Shown here one piece after another: positions 17,420 through 25,460 of a stretch of DNA of 64,000 nt. The stretch's first letter is position 1. Each line of letters starts with the position of its first letter. Source of the stretch: Mariniflexile maritimum (GTDB lineage Bacteria > Bacteroidota > Bacteroidia > Flavobacteriales > Flavobacteriaceae); the NCBI RefSeq assembly GCF_009746565.1, contig NZ_WRPN01000001.1:186001-250000 (forward strand), given 5' to 3'. Made by a program: the position numbers and the translations under genes. The notes below the pieces were generated by a model. The model made no database searches. It had not been told where the DNA came from and worked only from the letters and a program-made list of their open reading frames with translations.

Positions 17420-17791
17420 TTAATTCTGAAAATTCCTAAAACTTCCATCGGAATAAAAAATGATGATGCGTTCGATGGTTTTGTCCTTTTTTAAATCCAT
17501 TTGTATTTTTTCTTGGGCAGAAACAGTAGGGGGCTGTTCTGTTTTTAATTCCCCTGATTTTTTAGCTGAAGGAAATTCCCCTTTGCCATTTAACAGCCAG
17601 TACAATTCAACCTCTGGATAGGATGCCAATATTTTAAGGACAAACTCTAAACTTGGTTTGTTCCTTCCCGATAAAATATGCGAGATGCTGGAGCGTTGCA
17701 CACCAATTTTTTCAGCAAATGAAGAAGCTGTTTCGCCATAAAAATCAATTACTTTTTGGAGTCTGTTAGCAAAAGCCTCGGTGTTTATCAT
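17420..17791 (-). CDS. XRE-family transcriptional regulator
   Basis: A 123-residue DNA-binding protein. Residues about 7-65 are a Cro/CI helix-turn-helix (RLQKVIDFYGETASSFAEKI, then VQRSSISHILSGRNKPSLEF). A linker follows, then a short C-terminal segment ending FYSDGSFRNFQN. Such proteins bind short palindromes. TTTACA-n2-TGTAA palindromes are present just upstream of its own start and in front of the divergent M14 peptidase gene, so autoregulation and control of that neighbour are plausible. Confidence 0.88.
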   Translation of the reverse strand: MINTEAFANRLQKVIDFYGETASSFAEKIGVQRSSISHILSGRNKPSLEFVLKILASYPEVELYWLLNGKGEFPSAKKSGELKTEQPPTVSAQEKIQMDLKKDKTIERIIIFYSDGSFRNFQN

Positions 17792-17816
17792 TGTAAACGC
17801 TGTTTTAAGATTTGGT

Positions 17817-17830
17817 TTTACAAATGTAAT
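17817..17830. promoter_or_regulatory. Palindromic operator candidate upstream of the XRE gene
   Basis: TTTACAAATGTAAT has arms TTTACA/TGTAAt. It resembles the perfect palindrome at 18031-18044. It lies 26 bp upstream of the XRE start codon (17791, minus strand). Confidence 0.4.
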
Positions 17831-18001
17831 TATAATTAATCAAATGAGGTCAATTCTCATCCAAAAAAACAAATATTTATTAATTTTAAACTTTAAGTAA
17901 AGCAGTAAATATTACTGAAAAACAGTTTATTACATTTTAAACAATAGGTGCGCTCTTTTTTTGTAAATAAAGAAATTCAAAAACAACTTTTTCGCGTATA
18001 A

Positions 18002-18068
18002 TAATGTAAACATTACCACTGTTTTTAATGTTTACAATTGTAAATTAGTAAATGTTTACATTTGTACA
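18002..18068. promoter_or_regulatory. Cluster of three palindromes and -7 box in front of the M14 peptidase gene
   Basis: Three related palindromes are present: TAATGTAAACATTA (18002-18015), the perfect TTTACAATTGTAAA (18031-18044), and TTTACATTTGTACA (18055-18068). The last overlaps a TAnnTTTG box, TACATTTG (18057-18064), so a bound protein would block the promoter. AATGTTTACA occurs twice, 24 bp apart (18027 and 18051). The box also shows that the in-frame ATG at 18052 is upstream of transcription. Confidence 0.55.
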
Positions 18069-18078
18069 CCAAAATAAT

Positions 18079-19248
18079 ATGATGTTAGTAGAAGATTTAA
18101 AGTCGTTGTTTTTAAAACACAAAGAGTCCGGTTTAAATCACCGATACATAACCAATACCCATATCGAACCTTTATTAAAACGGCTTGGTCACAGCTTCCC
18201 CGTTGAAGTCATTGGCACCTCTGTTTTAAATCGGCCCATTTATGGTATTAAAGTAGGCAGTGGCGAAAAGCGCATTCTCGTGTGGTCGCAAATGCATGGT
18301 AACGAATCGACCACCACCAAGGCCCTTTTCGACTTATTTAACACTTTTCTAGGTAGTGAAGCATTAGTTGCGCCTATTTTAAAAGCGTGCACGCTGTATA
18401 TCATTCCTATTTTAAACCCCGATGGCGCCCATGTTTACACCCGCGTTAATGCCAATCGGGTTGATTTGAATAGGGACGCCCAAGCGTTAACACAGCCTGA
18501 AAGCAAGGTGCTAAGAGCTGCCTTTAAAACCTTTAAGCCCCATTATTGTTATAACCTACACGGACAGCGCACTATTTTTAGCGCCGGTAATACCAATAAA
18601 CCGGCTACCATATCCTTTTTATCGCCCGCACAAGATAAGGCCTGCACCATCACGCCCAATAGAAAAGTGGCCATGGAACTTATTGCCGCCATGAACGCGG
18701 TACTACAAGCGGTGATACCCAACCAGGTTGGGGTTTATGATGATGCCTTTAATTTAAACTGTGTTGGCGACACCTTCCAAAGCGAGCACGTGCCCACAAT
18801 TTTGTTTGAAGCAGGCCATTTCAATAACGATTACGCGCGGGATAAAACGCGCGAACTTATTTACATGGCGTATCTGGTATCGTTGGACTATATCGCTAAA
18901 AACGATGTTTCGGGTCAGCATTACGAACCCTATTTCACGATTCCCGAAAACGAAAAACTGTTTTTTGATATTTTGATAAAAAATGTGAAGCAAAAAATTA
19001 ACGACCAAGAACAGGTGGTTGATGTTGGAATTTTATATCAAGAAACGTTGGTAGATGGTCAGATTTTATTTGTACCGAACATTGAAAGAATAGAACGCTT
19101 AGAAGGGTATTATGGACACAGAACCATAGATGCAGGGTATCAAGAGGTACTGGATGCTGATGGGCAACCAGTGAAAGTTAATAACGAAAACGTTTTCGTT
19201 ATGATGAATAATGAAAAAATCTCATTATTACCAAAATATTATGTATAA
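18079..19248 (+). CDS. M14-family zinc carboxypeptidase-like protein
   Basis: A 389-residue protein with no signal peptide, so probably cytoplasmic. The zinc motif is WSQMHGNESTTTK (HxxE), with substrate residues in NPDGAHVYTRVNANRVDLNRD and a further metal histidine in YNLHGQR. ILFEAGHFNNDYARDKTRE supplies the late glutamate region. This is the DUF2817/M14 pattern of peptidases acting on small peptides or peptidoglycan fragments; the substrate is not known. The ATG at 18052 lies in the promoter, so 18079 or 18082 is chosen. The Lrp gene lies 61 bp downstream. Confidence 0.88.
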   Translation: MMLVEDLKSLFLKHKESGLNHRYITNTHIEPLLKRLGHSFPVEVIGTSVLNRPIYGIKVGSGEKRILVWSQMHGNESTTTKALFDLFNTFLGSEALVAPILKACTLYIIPILNPDGAHVYTRVNANRVDLNRDAQALTQPESKVLRAAFKTFKPHYCYNLHGQRTIFSAGNTNKPATISFLSPAQDKACTITPNRKVAMELIAAMNAVLQAVIPNQVGVYDDAFNLNCVGDTFQSEHVPTILFEAGHFNNDYARDKTRELIYMAYLVSLDYIAKNDVSGQHYEPYFTIPENEKLFFDILIKNVKQKINDQEQVVDVGILYQETLVDGQILFVPNIERIERLEGYYGHRTIDAGYQEVLDADGQPVKVNNENVFVMMNNEKISLLPKYYV

Positions 19249-19309
19249 TAAATGCGTAATTATTAACAAAAATGTATTAATTTTGATTAATATTTAAGAA
19301 TAGTTAATT

Positions 19310-19792
19310 ATGGGTAAAATTAAATTGGATGAAATTGATCATCAAATTCTTGACATGTTAATTGATAACACAAGAATTCCGTTTACTGATATTGCAAAAA
19401 AGTTGTTAATATCTGCCGGAACCGTACACGTACGCGTTAAAAAAATGGAAGAGCAAGGCATCATCAAAGGGTCTTCTTTAATGCTCGATTATAAAAAACT
19501 GGGGTACTCGTTTATTGCATACGTGGGCGTTTATTTAAACAACACTTCGCAAACAAAGTTCGTATTGGAACGCATCAATGAAATAGCTTTTGTTACCGTG
19601 GCCCATATCACCACCGGAAAATTCAATATCTTTTGCAAAATAAGGGCGCGCAGCACCGAACATGCCAAAGAAATTATTTTTAAACTGGATGATATTGATG
19701 GGGTTTATAGAACCGAAACCATGATTTCATTGGAAGAAAGCATCAATGATAAGAAACGATTGATGCATTCCATTTTTAACGAGATGCACTAG
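19310..19792 (+). CDS. Lrp/AsnC-family transcriptional regulator
   Basis: 160 residues. The N-terminal winged helix-turn-helix is LDEIDHQILDMLIDNTRIPF, then KKLLISAGTVHVRVKKMEEQ and GIIKGSSLMLDYKKLGY. The C-terminal RAM domain contains YVGVYLNN, VTVAHITTGKFNIFCKIRA and DIDGVYRTETMISLEES. Such proteins form octamers that sense amino acids. It follows the M14 peptidase on the same strand, which would fit amino-acid-responsive control, but that link is inference. A terminator follows. Confidence 0.93.
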   Translation: MGKIKLDEIDHQILDMLIDNTRIPFTDIAKKLLISAGTVHVRVKKMEEQGIIKGSSLMLDYKKLGYSFIAYVGVYLNNTSQTKFVLERINEIAFVTVAHITTGKFNIFCKIRARSTEHAKEIIFKLDDIDGVYRTETMISLEESINDKKRLMHSIFNEMH

Positions 19793-19810
19793 TTTAACAT
19801 ATAAGATTAT

Positions 19811-19845
19811 AAAAAGCTATTTCTTTAAAGGGGTAGCTTTTTTTT
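19811..19845 (+). terminator. Rho-independent terminator after the Lrp gene
   Basis: AAAAAGCTA (19811-19819) pairs with TAGCTTTTT (19834-19842) around a 14-nt loop and runs into a T-tract. Confidence 0.85.
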
Positions 19846-19965
19846 ATGCTTTTTGTAGATGGCGGATGTTAATGGTGTTTTCAAAGATTTTTTTTGTTTT
19901 GTTTTTTTTTAAAATCGATGTTTGTTTGAAAAATAATTTCCAACCACAAAATATATTCAGATTAG

Positions 19966-21417
19966 ATGGTATTTAATTCTTTAGAGTTTTTTATATTTCT
20001 TCCTACCGTATTTTTCCTTTATTGGTTTGTATTTAAAAAACACCTAAAAGCCCAAAATATCTTAATTTTGGTGGCCAGTTATTTGTTTTACGGCCTGTGG
20101 GATTGGAGATTTCTGTCCCTAATTTTGTTAAGTACTTTAATCGATTATGTTGTAGCTCTTAAAATTCACGCCACCAGTGCACCCAACATGAGAAAGCGGT
20201 GGTTGTGGGTGAGTGTTTTTTTCAATTTGGGCCTTTTGGGATTTTTTAAATATTATAACTTTTTTGTAGATTCCTGGGTTGATATGGTGTCGCTTTTTGG
20301 TTATGAAATAAAGAGCACCTGGACCTTGCGGGTTATTTTGCCGGTTGGTATTTCCTTTTACACTTTTCAAACCATGTCGTATTCGTTTGATGTGTATTAT
20401 AAAAAGTTAAAGCCAACATCCGATTTTTTATCGTTTGCGGCTTTTGTTAGTTTCTTTCCGCAGTTGGTTGCAGGGCCAATTGAGCGCGCTTCCCATTTAT
20501 TGTCGCAAATATTAGAAAAACGCCGTTTTAGTTACGATCAGGCGGCCGACGGCATCAAGCTTATTTTATGGGGGTTGTTTAAAAAAGTGGTCATTGCCGA
20601 TGGTTTGGCCCCCATTGTGGATGATATTTTTACCAATTACTCACAGCATACGGCCTCGACGCTTATTTTGGGCGTTACCTTGTTTAGTTTTCAGGTATAT
20701 GGCGATTTTAGTGGGTATTCGGATATTGCCATTGGTACCTCAAAACTGTTTGGCATCGAATTGATGTCGAATTTTAAGTTTCCTAATTTCTCAAGAAACG
20801 TTGCCGAATATTGGCAACGGTGGCACGTATCGTTATCCACCTGGTTTCGGCATTATCTGTATATTCCATTAGGTGGTTCCAAAGGCAGCAAATTACTATC
20901 GGTTAGAAATATTTGTATCGTTTTTTTGGTAAGTGGTTTTTGGCACGGTGCCAATTGGACCTTTATTTTTTGGGGCGGTTTTCATGCCTTGGCCTTTATT
21001 CCCGTTTTTTTAATGGGAAGAAATACCATTTATAAAGATTCGGTAGTGGGCGAACATACGGTTTTTCCAACGCTTACCGAAGTGGGGCAGGTGGTGTTGA
21101 CTTTTTCCATTGTAACCTTTTCGCGCATATTTTTTAGGTCTGAAACCTTAACGGATGCTTTTGGTTACATTAACCGTATCTTTTCCAACTTTTCTTATGA
21201 AACCTATCAACACCCCATGGGATACCGTATGATAGATTATTACCTACTTGTAATCTTGTTTGTAATTTACGAGTATAGCATCCGTAAGGACGAGCGTTCG
21301 CCGTTTAAATTCCGATATAAGGCGGTACGGTTTGTTATTTATACGCTCATTATCCTATTGATGCTGTTGTTTTACGATAGTGGCGTGGACCGTTCGTTTA
21401 TTTACTTCCAATTTTAA
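19966..21417 (+). CDS. MBOAT-family membrane O-acyltransferase (AlgI/DltB type)
   Basis: A 483-residue integral membrane protein with about ten hydrophobic helices. The family signature is EYWQRWHVSLSTWFRHYLYI (about 280-299) followed by VSGFWHGANWTFIFWGGFHA, where the WHG histidine (near 327) is the catalytic residue. VAGPIERA is the usual upstream motif. AlgI-type enzymes move acyl groups across the inner membrane to glycans, usually with a periplasmic SGNH partner. One such gene lies tail to tail 19 bp away. Target glycan unknown; the setting beside GNAT genes suggests an envelope polysaccharide. Confidence 0.93.
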   Translation: MVFNSLEFFIFLPTVFFLYWFVFKKHLKAQNILILVASYLFYGLWDWRFLSLILLSTLIDYVVALKIHATSAPNMRKRWLWVSVFFNLGLLGFFKYYNFFVDSWVDMVSLFGYEIKSTWTLRVILPVGISFYTFQTMSYSFDVYYKKLKPTSDFLSFAAFVSFFPQLVAGPIERASHLLSQILEKRRFSYDQAADGIKLILWGLFKKVVIADGLAPIVDDIFTNYSQHTASTLILGVTLFSFQVYGDFSGYSDIAIGTSKLFGIELMSNFKFPNFSRNVAEYWQRWHVSLSTWFRHYLYIPLGGSKGSKLLSVRNICIVFLVSGFWHGANWTFIFWGGFHALAFIPVFLMGRNTIYKDSVVGEHTVFPTLTEVGQVVLTFSIVTFSRIFFRSETLTDAFGYINRIFSNFSYETYQHPMGYRMIDYYLLVILFVIYEYSIRKDERSPFKFRYKAVRFVIYTLIILLMLLFYDSGVDRSFIYFQF

Positions 21418-21436
21418 AAACGAGGTTCGGTAATTT

Positions 21437-22402
21437 TTAGGGTTGTTTTTCTTTTTTCTTGATGTAATCGGTAATTACAGAAGCAATTAGGTGCCTGCCA
21501 TGGTTGTTCCAATGCATATCATAAATGAGCGTAGTGGGCGTTTTCGATTTTTCAAACACTTTTCCAAAATCTATATAATCATAGTTCATGGCATCGCAAT
21601 AGCTTAAAAAGGATGGACTTGTGGTTCTTGAATCCAGTAAAATGGCTGTTTTGTTCCTGTCGAAGCCGTAGGTTTCAATAAGCTTCTTAAAATTCCCTAA
21701 GTATTTTAGTTCCTTGGGCGTTTGTTTGGGTACGTTAGTAACTTGGGGCTTTACCTCAGTTTCAGCCCCCAACGATAGCACTTTGGTTTTTAACTCGCGT
21801 AACGGTTCAAAAAGCCCAATGTTGCCAACATAATTGAATAGTTTTATTTTGTTCTGGATACGCGAGGTTAAAAAGTATTGCGAGTCAATCCAATATTGGT
21901 CTGGTTTATAAAAATCGCGTTGCAGGTCATTTTCAAATTTCATGTAAATGATGATATAATCAATAAGCTCAAATTTTTCCTTATAAGCAGCGATTAAATG
22001 GAGTTGGTCGGCAAAATCGTAACCAGAATGGCCGTATTCAAACACTTCGGTACCATCATTTAGTTGTCTTTCCATTTTTTTGCCTATGGAATTGTTGTAA
22101 TTTTGATGCAGGCCTTCAATAAAGGAATCGCCAATTATGGCCACGTCGGTTTTTTCCTTGGAAGGTGTAAACTCACGATACGAGTTAAAACCAGATTTGT
22201 TGATGTGGTACTGGGCAAAGTTCATGACCCGGTTGCCCGTTACCGAGTAGCCTTCTTGATTGGGCGCATAGGTTTTTACGTTTCTGTCGTTTATGATAAA
22301 CTGTGGGTACTGGTCGTACAGATGGCATACGCGCACAATACATTCCAGGGCTATAAAAATAAGCAAACCGTACAGTATGGTTTTTCCAAAGAGTAGTTTC
22401 AT
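21437..22402 (-). CDS. SGNH/GDSL hydrolase-like protein, likely partner of the MBOAT acyltransferase
   Basis: 321 residues with an N-terminal TM/signal helix (ILYGLLIFIALECIVRVC). Block I is VAIIGDSFIEGLH (serine near residue 93) and the late D-x-x-H motif is IYDMHWNNHGRHLI (near 294-305). These fit the AlgX/AlgJ/PatB kind of periplasmic O-acetyl transferase or esterase. With the facing MBOAT gene it would make a two-part acyl-transfer system. No other catalytic domain is present. Confidence 0.8.
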   Translation of the reverse strand: MKLLFGKTILYGLLIFIALECIVRVCHLYDQYPQFIINDRNVKTYAPNQEGYSVTGNRVMNFAQYHINKSGFNSYREFTPSKEKTDVAIIGDSFIEGLHQNYNNSIGKKMERQLNDGTEVFEYGHSGYDFADQLHLIAAYKEKFELIDYIIIYMKFENDLQRDFYKPDQYWIDSQYFLTSRIQNKIKLFNYVGNIGLFEPLRELKTKVLSLGAETEVKPQVTNVPKQTPKELKYLGNFKKLIETYGFDRNKTAILLDSRTTSPSFLSYCDAMNYDYIDFGKVFEKSKTPTTLIYDMHWNNHGRHLIASVITDYIKKKEKQP

Positions 22403-22511
22403 GGTTGAAAAGTTTTAAATCTTTTTCAGTATTATGTTCTGTTTATGAGCAGCGGGCATTTGATATATGATAAAAGTAGCTATTTTTTAATAATGTGTTA
22501 GCTAACGTTTT

Positions 22512-23000
22512 TTATTTTCGCACCCAATACATTTCTTCAGTTCTGATTTTCCTCATTCCAATGTCGAAATAAGTTTTAAATCCGTCCATTTCTTTTCCGT
22601 CTCGCTCAACCCTCATTAAATAATTATGGGTTCCAATTTGTTTTTTTATTTTCATTCCAACAAGCTATGTTAAGGAAGTTGTTTAAAAATTCGCCCTCGA
22701 ACCTAAAGTTTTTAATTTCAATTATTTCGTTGTCATCTTTCTTTTTTAGCTAAAGTTATAGTTCCATTTATTTTGTGTGCATTTTGTTTTATTTTTATTT
22801 CGGATTCTTGAGGCAAAAGTCCTTTTATAGTTATGATTCTCAATCCAAATTCCGCTTATATCGAGTCCTTTATAAATTTTAGCTTGATACCTAGGAATAA
22901 GAATTTTTTCAAGTACTTGTTTAAACATTCCGATTAGCACATAAGTTAAGATACCAGCAAAAATGCTAATCGATATATTTAAGAAATAATTGTTATCCAT
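22512..23000 (-). pseudogene. Frameshifted gene for a membrane-anchored beta-rich protein
   Basis: The first frame (from ATG at 23000) encodes 84 residues with an N-terminal TM helix (ISIFAGILTYVLIGMF) and then GLDISGIWIENHNY. The protein continues through three frame changes: KGLLPQESEIKIKQNAHKIN, then KDDNEIIEIKNFRFEGEFLN, then HNYLMRVERDGKEMDGF and finally EEMYWVRK with a stop at 22512. The sum is about 160 residues: one TM segment and a beta-rich C-terminal domain. Three shifts in about 250 bp mean decay or, less likely, assembly errors. I do not recognise the family. Confidence 0.7.
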
Positions 23001-23086
23001 AGTGATTGGTTAAATTGCAGTTAACTCTAAACCATAAAGATACAATGTATCCCCTTTCATCATATTAAAAATCGATTAAAACCCAT

Positions 23087-24142
23087 TTATCCTGTTGATA
23101 ATTTTTTGAACCCCAACCACTTAAACCCTTGTAGCTTGTTTGAGAGGTAGGTTGCGATGAGGTTCCAATCCATTAAACAGAAACAAATAAAACGGTATTG
23201 CCTAAATGAAATACCCATTAAGGCCCCAATGGATAGATGGAACACGATGGCCGAAATAAGATAGATGTTTCGGTACCTTGAGTTTATAAACACCACAAAG
23301 GCCAACAATTCAAATAGTACCGAGCCTACCGACAGGGCTATTAAAAGCACCCGATTGTTTGCTACATATCCAGCAATGGCCCTTAATTTTGGCGAAACTT
23401 GATAATTGGCATAGGTATGGCCTATAAACCCAAGGGCATCTTTCCATTTATGGTCATCGGGTAGGTTACTGTCGCCAATAATCAATTGCACGTCGCCTTC
23501 TTTGTACAAATAAGTTTTTTCCTTTAGGTAGAACCCTAAGGTTTGGCCATCAAGCCAGTTTAAGCCATGTCCATACCTTAATTTGGATATGCCCGCCGTA
23601 AAATATGTAACGGCAACCAAGGCCAATATCAGGTTAAAGCCCCATTTAGGGTTATTTGAAACATGGGGAAAAGGCATTTTACCTTTAAAATAGCCATATT
23701 TTAATAGCGCATAATCAATGGAAAGTTTCATTGTACCCGGTACCAGTGCCAGTGCCAAAATAACTTGGGTGGGCAAGGAGGCATGGTGGTCAAAAATGCC
23801 AATACCTTCGCTAACCCCAAAAATATAAAAGCTAAAAAAAGCTAAAAGCAATAAGTTTAACCTGCCCAAAAAACCCACTGCAGCGGTTATGGCAACCACT
23901 GCAATTACAATAACCAGGGTTTTAAAGTAACCTGGACTGAAGTCGAAAAAAGAGGGAGGCAATACACTGGTAAACCAAGTTTTTGAAAGCGCATAGCTAC
24001 CATTGTCCGTTACATCATAAATAAAATATAATTGCTCAATGGTTTTTTTCCCCAATAAAATGGCGAGCCCAAAACGCAGCACGCTGAGTGGTTGGTTCAG
24101 TATCGTATAAACGGCCGCCGATAGTTTATTTAATACGCTCAT
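23087..24142 (-). CDS. HTTM-domain membrane protein
   Basis: 351 residues with about eight to nine predicted TM helices. GIFDHHASLPTQVILALALV and YFTAGISKLRYGHGLNWLDG are typical of HTTM domains, related to the membrane part of vitamin K-dependent gamma-carboxylase. It lacks the extra lumenal domain of a full carboxylase. It overlaps the upstream 179-residue gene by 4 bp and is the last gene of the leftward GNAT unit. Function of bacterial HTTM proteins is mostly unknown; the position suggests work on the same envelope product as the GNAT enzymes. Confidence 0.83.
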   Translation of the reverse strand: MSVLNKLSAAVYTILNQPLSVLRFGLAILLGKKTIEQLYFIYDVTDNGSYALSKTWFTSVLPPSFFDFSPGYFKTLVIVIAVVAITAAVGFLGRLNLLLLAFFSFYIFGVSEGIGIFDHHASLPTQVILALALVPGTMKLSIDYALLKYGYFKGKMPFPHVSNNPKWGFNLILALVAVTYFTAGISKLRYGHGLNWLDGQTLGFYLKEKTYLYKEGDVQLIIGDSNLPDDHKWKDALGFIGHTYANYQVSPKLRAIAGYVANNRVLLIALSVGSVLFELLAFVVFINSRYRNIYLISAIVFHLSIGALMGISFRQYRFICFCLMDWNLIATYLSNKLQGFKWLGFKKLSTG

Positions 24143-24678
24143 TGTTGGGTTTTGTTTTGGTGTAGGTTGTTTGGTGTTGCATTTTTATAGGCCGATACAT
24201 AAGTTTTGTTTAAGCCATCATAATAGCCTAATAATTGAGGTTCTGCCCGTGGTTGGCGTTTTTGATCTACTTGTATCGCTTTTATGTTAATTTGTTCAAA
24301 GCTTAGGTGGTACTTTTCCTTTAAAACCGTGGTATAGTGTTCAAAAAAAACATGCATCCTATTTTGAAAAGCCGATTGGCTCTCAGATAATTTGTGCGAA
24401 AACGGAGAGATGGCCTGCGTAGAGCCATAAACCTTACTAAAAAAATGCCGCATAAAGAAGTCTTCCGGTTTTCCTAAATAAGCGGTGAGATCGGTGGTTT
24501 TATTTTGGTTAACACCCTCCAGTTTAAATAGATACAGAGGCGTTTCGTTATCAATATAATGCCCAAACATGGGGGCACAGGTATATGGAAAACTTTCAAT
24601 GCCAAAAACAACCACAAACAAATTGGGTATTAAAAGCAAGGAAATGACAAAGGTTTTATAGGAGTTTTTAAGTTTCAT
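24139..24678 (-). CDS. Small membrane-anchored protein paired with the HTTM gene
   Basis: 179 residues. It has an N-terminal TM or signal segment (TFVISLLLIPNLFVVVFGIE) followed by FPYTCAPMFGHYIDNETPLY, then a globular domain of unclear fold. Overlaps by 4 bp on both sides (GNAT gene upstream, HTTM gene downstream) show tight coupling. Proteins with a PFTxxPMFxxY-like start often sit beside HTTM genes, so it is probably a dedicated partner. No catalytic motif is seen. Confidence 0.75.
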   Translation of the reverse strand: MKLKNSYKTFVISLLLIPNLFVVVFGIESFPYTCAPMFGHYIDNETPLYLFKLEGVNQNKTTDLTAYLGKPEDFFMRHFFSKVYGSTQAISPFSHKLSESQSAFQNRMHVFFEHYTTVLKEKYHLSFEQINIKAIQVDQKRQPRAEPQLLGYYDGLNKTYVSAYKNATPNNLHQNKTQQ

Positions 24679-25418
24679 GTGTTTTTGCCTTGTGTATTTA
24701 TTTCAGGAAACAGCCATGGGTTTTGCACTTTTAATTTCTTGGGAATATCTATATATACGGTATGCCTGATAAAGAAACGTCGCTTTGTAACTTGCAGTTT
24801 ATAAGGTCGTGCTTGTGCGTTTAACGCTGCTTTTAGCGATAGGGTATTTTTAACCGGAATGCACCCAATGGCCCATTTGTATCCCAAGTCTAAAGCCATT
24901 TTTTCCATTAAATAGATTACGCGGGGCATGATATTTAATCCTCTAAACTTTCTAATGGCATAAGCTCTTTCCAAAATACACTCATCTGCTTTAAGTAATG
25001 GAAAATTATATCTAAAAAAAGCTTGGATTTTATCATTATCCTTGGGTTCCATAAACCATTGTCTGAAACACGGTACGTCATCATCGGTAACGGCCACATA
25101 GCAGGTTGGGATATTGGCATTAATGAGCATATCATCTAAGGGTAGGTTTTTAAAATACTGATGGTCGGATTCTCTATAAGGGCGCAGTTTGATGTTTATC
25201 TTGGCTTCCGGAATGGGTTCATTGTCTAATATCGTAAGGTCTTTTTTGATAAAGTAGTAGCTTACATCGGAGTACATTCTTCTTTTTATTATTTCTAATA
25301 TATCTTTATGTTTTCCGCCTTTTAACAGGCCATAAAATGTTTTTATTTTGTTTTTGATTTTTGATAACATTCTTCTATGAATTTTATTAATTGTAATATT
25401 ATTCTTTTTATGAATCAT
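24675..25418 (-). CDS. GNAT-like acetyltransferase, distinct from the tandem paralogues
   Basis: 247 residues. KLRPYRESDHQYFKNLPLDD opens a GNAT-like core, and ERAYAIRKFRGLNIMPRVIY is a plausible acyl-CoA loop of the R-x-x-G-x type. GYKWAIGCIPVKNTLSLKAA forms the later helix region. It is shorter than the six genes upstream and lacks their RLETCFN and KKASLFVIY blocks, so it belongs to another GNAT branch. MLSKIKNKIK at 25370 is an alternative start. It lies 42 bp after the last paralogue and overlaps the next gene by 4 bp. Confidence 0.78.
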   Translation of the reverse strand: MIHKKNNITINKIHRRMLSKIKNKIKTFYGLLKGGKHKDILEIIKRRMYSDVSYYFIKKDLTILDNEPIPEAKINIKLRPYRESDHQYFKNLPLDDMLINANIPTCYVAVTDDDVPCFRQWFMEPKDNDKIQAFFRYNFPLLKADECILERAYAIRKFRGLNIMPRVIYLMEKMALDLGYKWAIGCIPVKNTLSLKAALNAQARPYKLQVTKRRFFIRHTVYIDIPKKLKVQNPWLFPEINTQGKNT

Positions 25419-25460
25419 TAGAAATAATATTAGTTAGGACGTAAAATATTTCGTTATAGT

